Counted from the first letter of the stretch, positions 1-7,430 are shown. The stretch is DNA of 11,068 nt from JBKPCD01 sp046727175 (GCA_046727175.1 JBKPCD010000008.1:1-11068), one strand, 5' to 3'. Notes: generated by a model not told the origin, from the sequence alone. Translations and numbers: made by a program.

Positions 1-1300
1 ACGCGACCAGCTTACCGTCGGGTGAAATCGCGGGATCCGTCGTCAGACCATCGTCGTACGTGAATCGGGTCGCACTGTATTGGACTCCGGACGGCGGCGT
101 GTCGCGCAGCAACACGAAGAACAGGCCCGAGGCCAGCGCCATGCAGACGGCGGCCAGCACCGCCGTCATGCGGCGTCGCGCCCGCGGCTGCACGTGCGGC
201 TCGATGCTCCACTCGAGGCTGCGCTTGAGATCGAGAGCGCTCGCGTACCGTGGTTCATGGTCGGGTTGCGGAACGGGGAATCCAACCGACGCGGCGAGCT
301 CGTCGGCGAACGCGCCGGCTGTCTGATAGCGCTCGCTCGGTTCGTACGCGAGCGCGCGTTCGACAACGCGCACGAAGCTGTCCGGCAGATTCGGCCTGGA
401 ATCCCGGAGGCGACGACGCTCGCGCCGCTCGTGCGCGCGGCGGATGTCCTCCCTGGTGGCCCCCTCGACGGGATACCCATCGGAGACCAGGTGGTACAGC
501 AGGACGCCGAGGCTGTAGACGTCGGACGCCGCCGATGGACCTCCGCTCTCGAAGAGTTCCGGCGCGAGATAGACGGGTGTGCCGGTGAGGTCGGTCCGCA
601 AACCACGTTGCGTGACCGTCGCTTCCGCGCTGGCGCCGAAGTCCATGAGGACGATCCGGCCGCCTTCCTCGCGCATCACGTTGCGGCATTTGACGTCGCG
701 GTGCAGCAGACCGACGCCGTGTACGGCTGCGAGCGCATCACACAGATCGATGCCGATCGGCGCGGCCTCGCGCGCGCCGAACGGCCCGTGCGCGGTCAGC
801 AGATCCTCGAGCGTGCGCCCCTGAATGAACTCCATCCAGAGGCCGACGCGTCCGTCGACCGATTCCGCGCCGTACACCGTCACGACATTCGGGTGCCGCA
901 CGCGCGCGAGCATGCGCGCTTCCTTGAGGACCGTCGACGGGTGGATCAGCGTGTCGCCCGCTCGAGGCCAGAGCAGCTTCAGCGCGACCTCGCGGTCCAG
1001 TCCTTCCTCTCGCGCTCGATAGACGGCGCCGAACGTGCCATGCCCGACGCGCTGAATGATCACGAGATTCCTCCAACGGTGAGGATCGGAGGGCCTCTGA
1101 GGGGGGTCCGCCGCCGCGCTCACCGTCGGTACAGACGATTTGTGGACGCGCGCAATCTCCTCGACGGCGCGCAGCGCGCGGACGACGCCGCTTTCCTGCT
1201 CGTCACCTGATTGCTGCGCAACATGGTCCCAGTCGACCCGCTCGCCGCTGGACACCGCCTGCGCCAGCTTCAGCCACCGCTCGTCCGAGTCGTGCACCAC
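1..1300 (-). CDS. Membrane Ser/Thr protein kinase with C-terminal beta-propeller (3' end outside window)
   Basis: The visible 433 codons encode a Hanks-type Ser/Thr kinase followed by one membrane helix and the start of a propeller. Seen: glycine loop GHGTFGAVY (residues 86-94), VALK lysine K108, helix-C Glu127, catalytic HRDVK (200-204) with Asn207, DFG (220-222), and APE (246-248). A hydrophobic segment spans about 380-398, and a PD40-type motif ISPDGK appears at 425-430 before the left edge. A 79-residue leader precedes the kinase fold. The start is the GTG at 1300: a TGA lies just upstream in this frame and AAAGGAG sits 7 nt before it; GTG 1297 is the alternative. It overlaps the sigma gene by 98 nt, implying coupled translation. 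The usual Pro after HRDxK is Cys205. By family knowledge the kinase is cytoplasmic and the propeller extracytoplasmic; its ligand and targets are unknown. Confidence 0.93.
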   Translation of the reverse strand, partial: MVHDSDERWLKLAQAVSSGERVDWDHVAQQSGDEQESGVVRALRAVEEIARVHKSSVPTVSAAADPPQRPSDPHRWRNLVIIQRVGHGTFGAVYRAREEGLDREVALKLLWPRAGDTLIHPSTVLKEARMLARVRHPNVVTVYGAESVDGRVGLWMEFIQGRTLEDLLTAHGPFGAREAAPIGIDLCDALAAVHGVGLLHRDVKCRNVMREEGGRIVLMDFGASAEATVTQRGLRTDLTGTPVYLAPELFESGGPSAASDVYSLGVLLYHLVSDGYPVEGATREDIRRAHERRERRRLRDSRPNLPDSFVRVVERALAYEPSERYQTAGAFADELAASVGFPVPQPDHEPRYASALDLKRSLEWSIEPHVQPRARRRMTAVLAAVCMALASGLFFVLLRDTPPSGVQYSATRFTYDDGLTTDPAISPDGKLVA

Positions 1301-1910
1301 GCGCCATCTCCTTTGCGAGCTTCACGAGGGCGCGGCTGACCGCCATGTGGGCCGCCGCGATGCTGGGTTTTCCAAGGACTTCGGCAACTTCTGCGTAGTC
1401 GAGCCCCATCTTGATCCTGGCGATAATCGCCTCCCGGTCTTCGGGCCTGAGGTTCTGGAGAGCGGCTTCGTACCGGTCCAGCACTTCCTGGCCAATTGCT
1501 TCTTCGAGCGGCGAGGGACTCCTGGCCGGCTCACTAGTGTCGAGCGAGTCGGTCGGACCGCGCCTGCGGCCGCGGCGGATCTCGTCGCGGATTCGATTCA
1601 GCAGCATCTGCCGAAGATAGGCCTGAAAGGCTCCCTCATGGCGCGGCTCGAAGCGCTTGATGTTGCGGACGGCCTGAATCAGCGTTTCCTGCGCGAGATC
1701 CTGCGTCTCGAGCGCGCTTCGCGCCCAGGCAGGGAGGCGGCCGTGCGCCGATCGCTGCAACCGTGGGAGGTATCGGCTACAGAGCCGCCCGAGCGCGTCG
1801 TCGTCGCCGTCCCGCGCTCGAAGCAGCAGGTCAAACGAGGATTCCGCCTCGGAGGGGATTCTGAGGTTGCCCCCCTCCGGGGCCCCGCCGTCCGATGGCT
1901 TGTCCGTCAT
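1203..1910 (-). CDS. RNA polymerase sigma factor, sigma-70 ECF type, kinase-linked
   Basis: This is an ECF-type sigma factor that would redirect RNA polymerase to a small regulon. Region 2 is seen in the stretch from FDLLLRARDGD through TQDLAQETLIQA to AYLRQMLLNRIRDEIRR. Region 4 with its helix-turn-helix is seen in LRPEDREAIIARIKMGLDY, EVAEVLGKPS and VSRALVKLAKEM. No extracytoplasmic or membrane part is visible. The type resembles the Sigma70_ECF families (for example ECF43) that are encoded beside Ser/Thr kinases. I chose ATG 1910; the same frame stays open to ATG 2015, adding 35 residues with no recognisable conservation, and neither start has a good ribosome binding site. After the expected end of the family fold (LAKEM) the frame continues about 33 residues, rich in Ala, Gly and Arg, over the start of the kinase gene. 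Activity is probably controlled by that kinase, but this is inference. Confidence 0.93.
   Translation of the reverse strand: MTDKPSDGGAPEGGNLRIPSEAESSFDLLLRARDGDDDALGRLCSRYLPRLQRSAHGRLPAWARSALETQDLAQETLIQAVRNIKRFEPRHEGAFQAYLRQMLLNRIRDEIRRGRRRGPTDSLDTSEPARSPSPLEEAIGQEVLDRYEAALQNLRPEDREAIIARIKMGLDYAEVAEVLGKPSIAAAHMAVSRALVKLAKEMARGARLGRAVAEAGAGGVQRRAGRLGPCCAAIR
1308..1314 (-). promoter_or_regulatory. Ribosome binding site for the kinase, inside the sigma gene
   Basis: AAAGGAG on the minus strand lies 7 nt upstream of GTG 1300 and inside the sigma coding sequence (codons for AKE). It fixes the kinase start and suggests translational coupling. Confidence 0.75.
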
Positions 1911-3033
1911 GTCGCCGGGTGCGGGGACATGATACTCGCTCTTGCCGGACCGGCCCCGGACGGGGGTCAGGGCCGCCGAAAGGCCTGGAAAGCGCAGGAA
2001 TTGGGTGGTGGTCATCCCACTGAATCAACGCTCGATCCGCCGCGGGCTAACGGAATCTGTTGCCCAGAAAATGTGCCGGTGGCTCGGTGGTCCGATAGCT
2101 CGGTCCTCGTCGGGACTCGCCCCTCGACCAGGGCTCGGGACGCCCCGGAGCTTCGTCGAGGGGCGGCGTATTCGTGGGGCCACTCGTCTCGGATTCTGAG
2201 TGCAATGGCCGCATCAACGGTGGGCGTTGCTTCAATTCATGCGGGCCAGGATGCATGGCTATCGATCCAGACGGGATCGCTTTCGTCAACTTCCCCAATC
2301 AGATAGCCCACTCGTTCGCCGAGTCGAAGGGCCATTCGTTTCAGCATGACGGTCGGTCGTCGCCTGTCTTCGAGCTGACGCGGGACCTCAGGCCGCTGTT
2401 CTCCCAAGCCGCGGGGAACGACGCGCTCGTGGTCATCGACGTGGCGATTGGGATTCTCTCCGGCCGCGCCACTGCAGTAACGGTCAGGCTCGAATCACGG
2501 CGCGTTCTGGTTGCTCGCGGCGTGACCACCTGAAACGTGTTCCGTCTTGCTGTACTTGACTCGTTGCGCTCTCCAGATTTCCTATCCTTCACTCCGCAAG
2601 GTTTGCGTGTGTCACTTGTTGATTCTGGTCTTTCACGAACACTATCTCGTAAAAGCCTTATCGCGGCTCATGAGAAAGAACCTCGGCCGAGCCACCGCGA
2701 GCTCACGCCCAAGGGCTCAAGCGTCGCCGGCAGGTCATTGAGATAAATGTACTCCACGGCGCGCCAAAGGCAGCTCGCGTCGCGACGGCAGCGCAGCACC
2801 AGAAGGCCCGGTCATCGGGGCATACACCGCAATCTCAACATCGGGCGTATTGCGGACAGGTTCATCCATCGTTGTGGGATATTCTGTGAGCTCGGCGGAA
2901 CCTTGAAAGGGGGGCTATTTCGCCGTCCACACGGAGCGAGCTCGCATAGAACGGCAAGGTATCGCCTGCATCCGCAGGGATCGCTGAGGCCGCTCTACGT
3001 GGGTATCATCGGCAACATCACGGTGCTGACGAT
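1911..3033. other. Stretch without a convincing gene
   Basis: About 1.1 kb between the sigma gene and the first small repeat element. It must hold the sigma promoter, but I cannot point to one. A minus-strand frame at 2237-2494 is open with GC-rich third positions and includes MALRLGERVGYLIGEVDE, but it has no start at its head and I recognise no family; the opposite strand is open at 2174-2533 (119 codons) and is equally unrecognised. A minus-strand frame at 2668-2811 has a plausible peptide (AVEYIYLNDLPATLEPLG) but no clear start. These could be remnants of decayed genes. The GC content falls toward 2530-2680. Confidence 0.5.
2118..2165. repeat. Long inverted repeat (possible hairpin)
   Basis: CGCCCCTCGAC (2118-2128) and GTCGAGGGGCG (2155-2165) are perfect 11-nt inverted complements, 26 nt apart. 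The spacer carries a weaker inner stem (GCTCGGG against CCCCGGAGC). No T-tract follows on either strand, so a classical intrinsic terminator is unlikely. It lies 100-250 nt upstream of the possible sigma starts and could be a regulatory structure or a relic. Confidence 0.5.
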
Positions 3034-3157
3034 AGTGAAGAGTGAAGGTAAAGAGCCCCTTTCTTTCTCCTCTCCCTATATAATATAAATTCATCACTGC
3101 ATTTTTATTTTTTACAGCAAGAGTGTAGGAACCCTGCTTTCACCTTCACTCTTCACT
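3034..3157. mobile_element. MITE-like element 1, perfect 16-bp terminal inverted repeats
   Basis: The left end AGTGAAGAGTGAAGGT (3034-3049) is the exact reverse complement of the right end at 3142-3157. The 92-bp core is strongly AT-rich (runs of TATA and T around 3075-3117), unlike the surrounding high-GC DNA. It codes for nothing recognisable. It aligns along its length with element 2 (3289-3413); shared blocks include CTTTCTC, the TATATAA region and AGCAAGAGTGT. After the right end comes a tail beginning TAGGGCAGGT (3168-3177), as after element 2. I see no clear target-site duplication. Possible identities are a non-autonomous transposable element or a palindromic interspersed repeat. Confidence 0.7.
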
Positions 3158-3288
3158 TCGTTCCAGATAGGGCAGGTCCAAAACCCTGGCCAAATCTTCG
3201 TGCATCGAGCTCGGAAGAGGCACGCTGCCCTGCATCGGTCGGCCCACGGCGCAGGGTAGGCAGCCCCTGAGCACCAGTCCACCCGCCA

Positions 3289-3413
3289 GGTGAAGGGTGA
3301 AGATGAACAGTCCCTGCATCTTTCTCTCTTTATATAAATACAGATTCAACTCTGTATTCATTATTTCCAAGAGCAAGAGTGTCAGGACTTCAGTGTCATC
3401 GTAACCCTTCACC
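3289..3413. mobile_element. MITE-like element 2, homologous to element 1
   Basis: The left end GGTGAAGGGTGAAGATGA (3289-3306) pairs with the right end at 3396-3413 in 16 of 18 positions, with the outer ten perfect. The length (125 bp) nearly equals that of element 1 (124 bp). The AT-rich core contains a hairpin: AATACAGA, a TTCAAC loop, then TCTGTATT at about 3337-3358. The right terminal repeat also begins the tail repeat that follows. Confidence 0.7.
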
Positions 3414-3530
3414 ATCCTGGGTAGGGCAGGTACCCGAAACTGCCGGGAGAATTGGCAAAATTTTTTACGGGCTTCTATCAATCTCCTGAGGGCGGGGGCC
3501 GAAAGGGGAGTGGGGGAGAGGGATTTCCGC
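3404..3530. repeat. Repeat copy A (right terminal repeat plus G-rich tail)
   Basis: It begins with the right terminal repeat ACCCTTCACC of element 2 and continues through TAGGGCAGGT, CCGAAACTG, GCAAAATTTTT, CGGGCTTCTATCAAT and GGCCGAAAGGGGAG. The same blocks occur in the same order at 6958-7089, with small indels and an identity I judge to be about 80% by eye. The 3' part is a run of G-tracts (3490-3522). The downstream edge meets the kinase relic. Confidence 0.75.
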
Positions 3531-3536
3531 ACGGGC

Positions 3537-3683
3537 AACGCGACCATGTTCCCTACGATCTCTGTGCATGCGACGCAGGCTGGCCTCATTCTTGGCACGG
3601 GCGTACATGTCGCGGGAGGGGCTGGCGGCAAGGCAGTCAAGCGCGCCGACCATCGTCGTCCTCGACAAACGCGAAGCGTTTGA
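3537..3683 (+). pseudogene. Kinase relic: activation segment only
   Basis: One frame ending at TGA 3681-3683 reads ATQAGLILGTG, a garbled stretch, then GKAVKRAD. This matches the activation segment of acidobacterial kinases (ATQAGxILGTAAYMSPEQARGKAVDKRAD): the middle (YMSPEQAR) is mutated beyond function, while both sides are intact. The APE-type motif is lost, and no glycine loop, catalytic loop or C-lobe is present nearby. It starts at the end of repeat copy A, so the upstream part was probably removed at or near that repeat. It is clearly a relic and not expressed as a kinase. Confidence 0.7.
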
Positions 3684-3906
3684 CCGCCGAGATTGATCTC
3701 GGCGCCGACCGACACCTCACCGGTTTGCGTCTAAGGTTCGGCGTGTTCATCGACCGTTATCAGCGGCGACTATCGGGTCGACTACGCCGGCGAGGGCCAC
3801 GAGTGGATCGCGTGTTGGCACGGGTAGGTCGCGCCGGTGGTCGATTGGGGAGATGACGGTGCTCGGCCGGTGATCTGGTTTGATACCATGGTGGCGCGCG
3901 AACGAT
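3684..3906. other. Leader region of the intact kinase gene
   Basis: No intact gene is seen. One plus frame reads ISGDYRVDYAGEGHEWIA, then TAG at 3825-3827, then VVDWGDDGARPVIWFDTM, running over the kinase start to TGA 3942. It looks like a decayed coding sequence but I do not recognise it. No convincing promoter for the kinase gene could be picked out. Confidence 0.35.
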
Positions 3907-6561
3907 ATGCCCGTTGCGAACGGAACGCTTTTTGGACCCTATGAGATCGAAGGTCCGCTCGGGGCGGGCGGCATGGGAGAAGTGTATCGCGCGCGGGACA
4001 CACGGCTGGGACGCCATGTCGCGGTGAAAGTGCTGCCGGCGACATTCGCTGGCGACCGGGACCGGCTGCGGCGCTTCGAGCAGGAAGCACGCGCGGTTGC
4101 TGCGCTCAACCATCCCAACATCCTCGCCATTCATGACATCGGTACACAGCCCGACGCGCCACCATACTTGGTTTCGGAGTTGCTGGAAGGAGAGTCGCTC
4201 CGGCAACGGCTGCAGCGGGGACCGCTTTCCGCCCGGAAGGCCATCGAGTACGGGATCCAGATCGCGCAGGGACTTTCGGCGGCGCATGACAAAGGCATCG
4301 TGCATCGCGATCTGAAACCCGAAAACCTGTTTCTCACGAAAGATGGCCACGTGAAGATTCTCGACTTCGGGGTGGCCAAGCTCCCCGAAGTCGCCGCCGG
4401 CGCGGAAACCATCGAGGCGGCAGTCGAAACGATGGCCGGCACCGTGCTCGGAACCATAGGCTACATGTCGCCGGAACAAGTGCGCGGGGAGCCGGCCGAT
4501 CACCGCTCGGACGTGTTCAGCCTGGGGACCGTCCTGTACGAGATGGTCACTGGCCGGAGAGCTTTCACAGGTCCAACCGCCGTTGAGACGATGAACGCGA
4601 TTCTCAAGGACGAACCGCGCGCGATCCCGCCGGATGCCGAGCACGTGCCTGCGAGCGTCCAGCGGATTCTGGATCATTGCCTGGAGAAGGAGCCGGAACA
4701 GAGGTTTCAGTCCGCGCGCGACCTGGCGTTCGCGCTCACCGTGCTTTCCGATCGATCGAGCGGCGCTCACACGGCGATCGCACCTTCGCCGACAGCCCGC
4801 GCGGTTCGACGCGCACGCTGGCTGGTTCCGGTGGCCGGATTGGCCATCACCGCCGGCGCCTTTGCAGCAGGCCTGACGCTTGGCGCCAGGCGCAGCCCGC
4901 GCGAAGTCAGCTGGCGCGTCTTGCCGCTGACGGCATATCGCGGCCTGGAGTCTCAGCCTGCGCTCTCGCCCGACGGCAACCACGTGGCGTTTATCTGGGA
5001 TGGCGGTGTTGCCGGGCGCGCGAATCTGTACGTTCGGCTCGTTGACGGTGGAATCCCGCTGCTTCTGGCCGGCGACGAGTCCGCCAAGAGCGCGCCAACT
5101 TGGTCGCCTGATGGCAAGCGCATCGTGTTCCTTCGCGGCCCGGCTATTTACCTGATTCCCATGCTCGGGGGAACCGAGCGGAAGCTGGCCCAGTTGAATC
5201 GCATTCCGCTGACGGGAGCGGGCGGGGCGCCGCAGCTGTCGTGGTCGCCGGATGGACAATTCATCGCGGTCCACAGCGCCCTAAAGGAAGGCGAGCCGCC
5301 CGGGATTTTCCTCATCTCCACCGAGGGCGGCGAACCGATACGCCTCACGTCAGTGCCGACAGGCTCTTTCGTAGGCTACCCGGCGTTTTCTCCGGACGGC
5401 ATACACCTCGCCTTCGTTGGGTTCCGCAGCATCTTCAACGCCGCGATTTTCGTGCTGTCGCTCAATCGGGACGGGACGGCCCAGGGCGACCCGCAGCGCC
5501 TGACTCCCGACGACTGGAGCATCTCGGGCCTCGACTGGTTGGACGAGGCGAACCTGGTGTTTTCTGGCCGGACGGGCGCGTACCCGTCCCTGTGGAAGCT
5601 GTCGGCTTCAGGTGGCGCTCCCGCCGCATTGCCATATGGGAACGAGTGGGCCACTCGGCCGTCGGTCGCCAGGCACGCCAATCGCCTGGCCTTTCAAAAG
5701 AGCGAGGTCGACTCGAATGTCTGGTTGCTGCCAGGCCCGGCATCAGGCTTGCCGATGACATTTCCGGGCAAGCTGCTGCTCGCCTCAACGCGTTGGGACG
5801 GAGAAGCGAAGTTCTCTCCGGACGGCAAGAAGATCGTGTGGACTTCCGAACAATCGGGTACCAAGGATGTCTGGGTCGCCGATGCGGACGGCTCCAATCA
5901 GGTGCAGATTACGAATTTTCCGGGCATAGAAGTCGGCAGCCCTCGCTGGTCGCCAGACGGCACGCGCATCGCGTTCGATGCCTACGCCCATGGCAGCAGC
6001 GACATTTACATCGTCGGCACTGAGGGCGGCAAGGTGCGCGCGGTCACGTCCGAGCCGTCCAATGAGATCCGCCCCAACTGGTCGACCGACGGCACGTGGA
6101 TCTACTTCGGGTCGGATCGCAGCGGACGCTACGAAATCTGGAAAGCACCGGCCGGAGGCGGCCCAGCCGCGCAGGTCACGCGCGACGGCGGATACGAGGC
6201 CTTCCCCTCTCCGGACGGCCGCTTCCTCTTCTACTGCAAGGCCAATATCAGCAAATTATGGAAGCAGCCGATCGGCGGGGGCGAAGAGACAGTCGTGCTG
6301 GACGAAATCCGCACCGGCCGCTGGGGCCTTGTCGGGGACGACCTCTTTTGGTTGGCCGGGAGGGTAGTAGATCGAACCGCCACGATCTCGGTGTTGCATC
6401 TCTCGACGGGCAAGCGCGAAGAGTTGTACCGCTTCCCGAAAGACACGCCGCCGTTCGCAACTGGAAGTGCGTTCGCCGTGTCATCGGATACGCGCAGCTT
6501 CCTGATCAGTCTGGTCGACCGCAACGACAGGGACTTGAAGCTGGTGGAGAACTTCCGCTGA
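3907..6561 (+). CDS. Membrane Ser/Thr protein kinase with TolB/PD40-type beta-propeller
   Basis: An intact 884-residue receptor-like kinase. Seen: GPYEIEGPLGAGGMGEVYRA with the glycine loop at 19-26, VAVK lysine K41, helix-C Glu60, HRDLKPEN (132-139), DFG (152-154), GTIGYMSPE (181-189), and the C-lobe end LEKEPEQRFQSARDLAFAL. A membrane helix spans about 304-325 and is followed by ~560 residues with about eight WSPDG/FSPDG blades, for example at ALSPDGNHVAF, WSPDGKRIVF, FSPDGKKIVW and WSPDGTRIAF. All catalytic residues are present, so it should be active. I chose ATG 3907 because family members begin a few residues before GxYEI; a TTG at 3880 would add nine residues. No partner gene is adjacent. 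It stands alone between repeat copies A and B. By family knowledge the propeller is extracytoplasmic; the signal is unknown. Confidence 0.95.
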   Translation: MPVANGTLFGPYEIEGPLGAGGMGEVYRARDTRLGRHVAVKVLPATFAGDRDRLRRFEQEARAVAALNHPNILAIHDIGTQPDAPPYLVSELLEGESLRQRLQRGPLSARKAIEYGIQIAQGLSAAHDKGIVHRDLKPENLFLTKDGHVKILDFGVAKLPEVAAGAETIEAAVETMAGTVLGTIGYMSPEQVRGEPADHRSDVFSLGTVLYEMVTGRRAFTGPTAVETMNAILKDEPRAIPPDAEHVPASVQRILDHCLEKEPEQRFQSARDLAFALTVLSDRSSGAHTAIAPSPTARAVRRARWLVPVAGLAITAGAFAAGLTLGARRSPREVSWRVLPLTAYRGLESQPALSPDGNHVAFIWDGGVAGRANLYVRLVDGGIPLLLAGDESAKSAPTWSPDGKRIVFLRGPAIYLIPMLGGTERKLAQLNRIPLTGAGGAPQLSWSPDGQFIAVHSALKEGEPPGIFLISTEGGEPIRLTSVPTGSFVGYPAFSPDGIHLAFVGFRSIFNAAIFVLSLNRDGTAQGDPQRLTPDDWSISGLDWLDEANLVFSGRTGAYPSLWKLSASGGAPAALPYGNEWATRPSVARHANRLAFQKSEVDSNVWLLPGPASGLPMTFPGKLLLASTRWDGEAKFSPDGKKIVWTSEQSGTKDVWVADADGSNQVQITNFPGIEVGSPRWSPDGTRIAFDAYAHGSSDIYIVGTEGGKVRAVTSEPSNEIRPNWSTDGTWIYFGSDRSGRYEIWKAPAGGGPAAQVTRDGGYEAFPSPDGRFLFYCKANISKLWKQPIGGGEETVVLDEIRTGRWGLVGDDLFWLAGRVVDRTATISVLHLSTGKREELYRFPKDTPPFATGSAFAVSSDTRSFLISLVDRNDRDLKLVENFR

Positions 6562-6955
6562 ATGAAGAATACTGAGTCAGTGCTGAGCCGCCTGGGTACG
6601 CGCGGAGCGGTACAGCGTGTTTTCCGATGGCCACCGCTTTCCATAATCACAATCCTTGCGAAACGCGCTTCGCTCCAAACACTGTCGATGGTACTGGCCA
6701 GCGTTATTGAAGAAATTAAGCTCACTGCCGGGCTTCGTGACAGCCGGTGGCGGGTAAAGACGCTCGACTTCAGTCTCGCCAAGCGGGCCGAGGTCAAGCC
6801 GCCTCTCCTCAGAGGTAACAGATTTGCTCCGACCGAGGTTTGATACAGCCTTTTACGATTGCCAGCGAAAGCCGCCCGGTTTTGACCTGCCAAACGGCGC
6901 GCACGGTGCTGAGGCTGATGCCGGCCATTTATGAGACGGGTTCTAAGTTTGACAT
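6562..6955. other. Stretch without a convincing gene downstream of the kinase
   Basis: A plus frame opens with ATG directly after the kinase stop (TGAATG) and runs 93 codons to 6843. Most of it is unrecognisable, but 6745-6792 reads RWRVKTLDFSLAKRA, resembling the kinase DFG segment (VKxLDFGLAK) with Gly changed to Ser. I treat this as a doubtful kinase relic and not a gene. On the minus strand, MAGISLSTVRAVWQVKTG (from about 6933) looks faintly helix-turn-helix-like but ends after 39 codons. No terminator hairpin is evident after 6561. Confidence 0.4.
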
Positions 6956-6957
6956 TC

Positions 6958-7089
6958 ACCCTTCACCACTCTTGGAGTAGGGCGAGTACCCCCGAAACTG
7001 GCTAGAAAAGCGCAAAATTTTTCGCGGGCTTCTATCAATGGCCCGGGGCCGAGGCCGAAAGGGGAGGTGGGGGAGGAGGTTTTTTTGGG
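6958..7089. repeat. Repeat copy B (left part missing)
   Basis: It carries the right terminal repeat ACCCTTCACC (6958-6967) and then the same ordered blocks as 3404-3530: TAGGGC, CCGAAACTG, GCAAAATTTTT, GGGCTTCTATCAAT, GGCCGAAAGGGGAGG and a G-rich end, then T7. Unlike the upstream copies, the left terminal repeat and AT-rich core are absent, so it is a truncated copy. With copy A it brackets the intact kinase gene in direct orientation, about 3.55 kb apart. Confidence 0.75.
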
Positions 7090-7242
7090 CTGACCCGAGG
7101 GGATTGGAGATCCCAGCGAGGTCGCCACCGGAATTGGTGATCCCTGCGTCTATCGCGACTCATCAGCGGCTCGGCGGCGGCCGCAACCGTATCGTTCGCA
7201 GGCCGAAAGCGATCTCTGCTCGGGCCGCCGCGGCGTAACGGC

Positions 7243-7430
7243 TCATCGCGTCACGGCTACGGTCTCCGCGATCCCACGAAGGTAAGGGGTCGGCGTAAAG
7301 CCGAATCGGCGCTCGAACTTCGAAGACTCGAAGATGTAGGGGCGGTCGTACTGATACAGCATTTCGATTAGTTCGCGGACCGTGCGATCGAACAGCGCGG
7401 CCATGTGCAGCATCCAGGGCCGCAGGATCG
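7243..7430 (-). pseudogene. C-terminal fragment of an SDR-type NAD-dependent epimerase/dehydratase
   Basis: The last ~62 codons of a minus-strand gene remain, ending at TGA 7245-7243. The peptide reads LFDRTVRELIEMLYQYDRP, then SSKFERRFGFTPTPYLRGI and ETVAVTR. This matches the C-terminal tail of NAD-dependent epimerase/dehydratase (extended SDR) proteins, where the pattern REL(V/A)EMLYQF, a DSSKFERAFG segment and a TPxxEGIxETV end recur. The NAD-binding GxxGxxG and the YxxxK catalytic region are absent, so it cannot work as an enzyme. The frame stays open further to 7896, but that part is antisense to the propeller gene. Homology stops at about 7417-7430, where kinase homology begins on the other strand. 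Confidence 0.75.

Noticed and set aside
80..1210. 376-codon plus-strand open frame
   Set aside because: It is antisense to the left kinase gene, whose minus-strand frame shows all kinase motifs; the plus translation is Arg/Ala-rich with no domain.
1140..2306. 388-codon plus-strand open frame
   Set aside because: Antisense to the sigma factor, which has clear regions 2 and 4 on the minus strand.
3034..3413. CRISPR array or tandem repeat
   Set aside because: There are only two units of ~125 bp with long inverted ends and no short regularly spaced direct repeats or cas genes.
3146..3715. 189-codon minus-strand open frame
   Set aside because: It runs across the two repeat units, including the AT-rich core and terminal repeats, and the kinase relic on the other strand; no domain is visible.
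3760..5274. 504-codon minus-strand open frame
   Set aside because: Antisense to the intact kinase gene; basic, low-information translation typical of a high-GC shadow frame.
7080..7090. Intrinsic terminator at the T7 run after the G-rich end of repeat B
   Set aside because: No matching stem precedes the T-run; the G-rich strand has no complementary C-rich arm of the right length, and the nearest gene ends 500 bp upstream.
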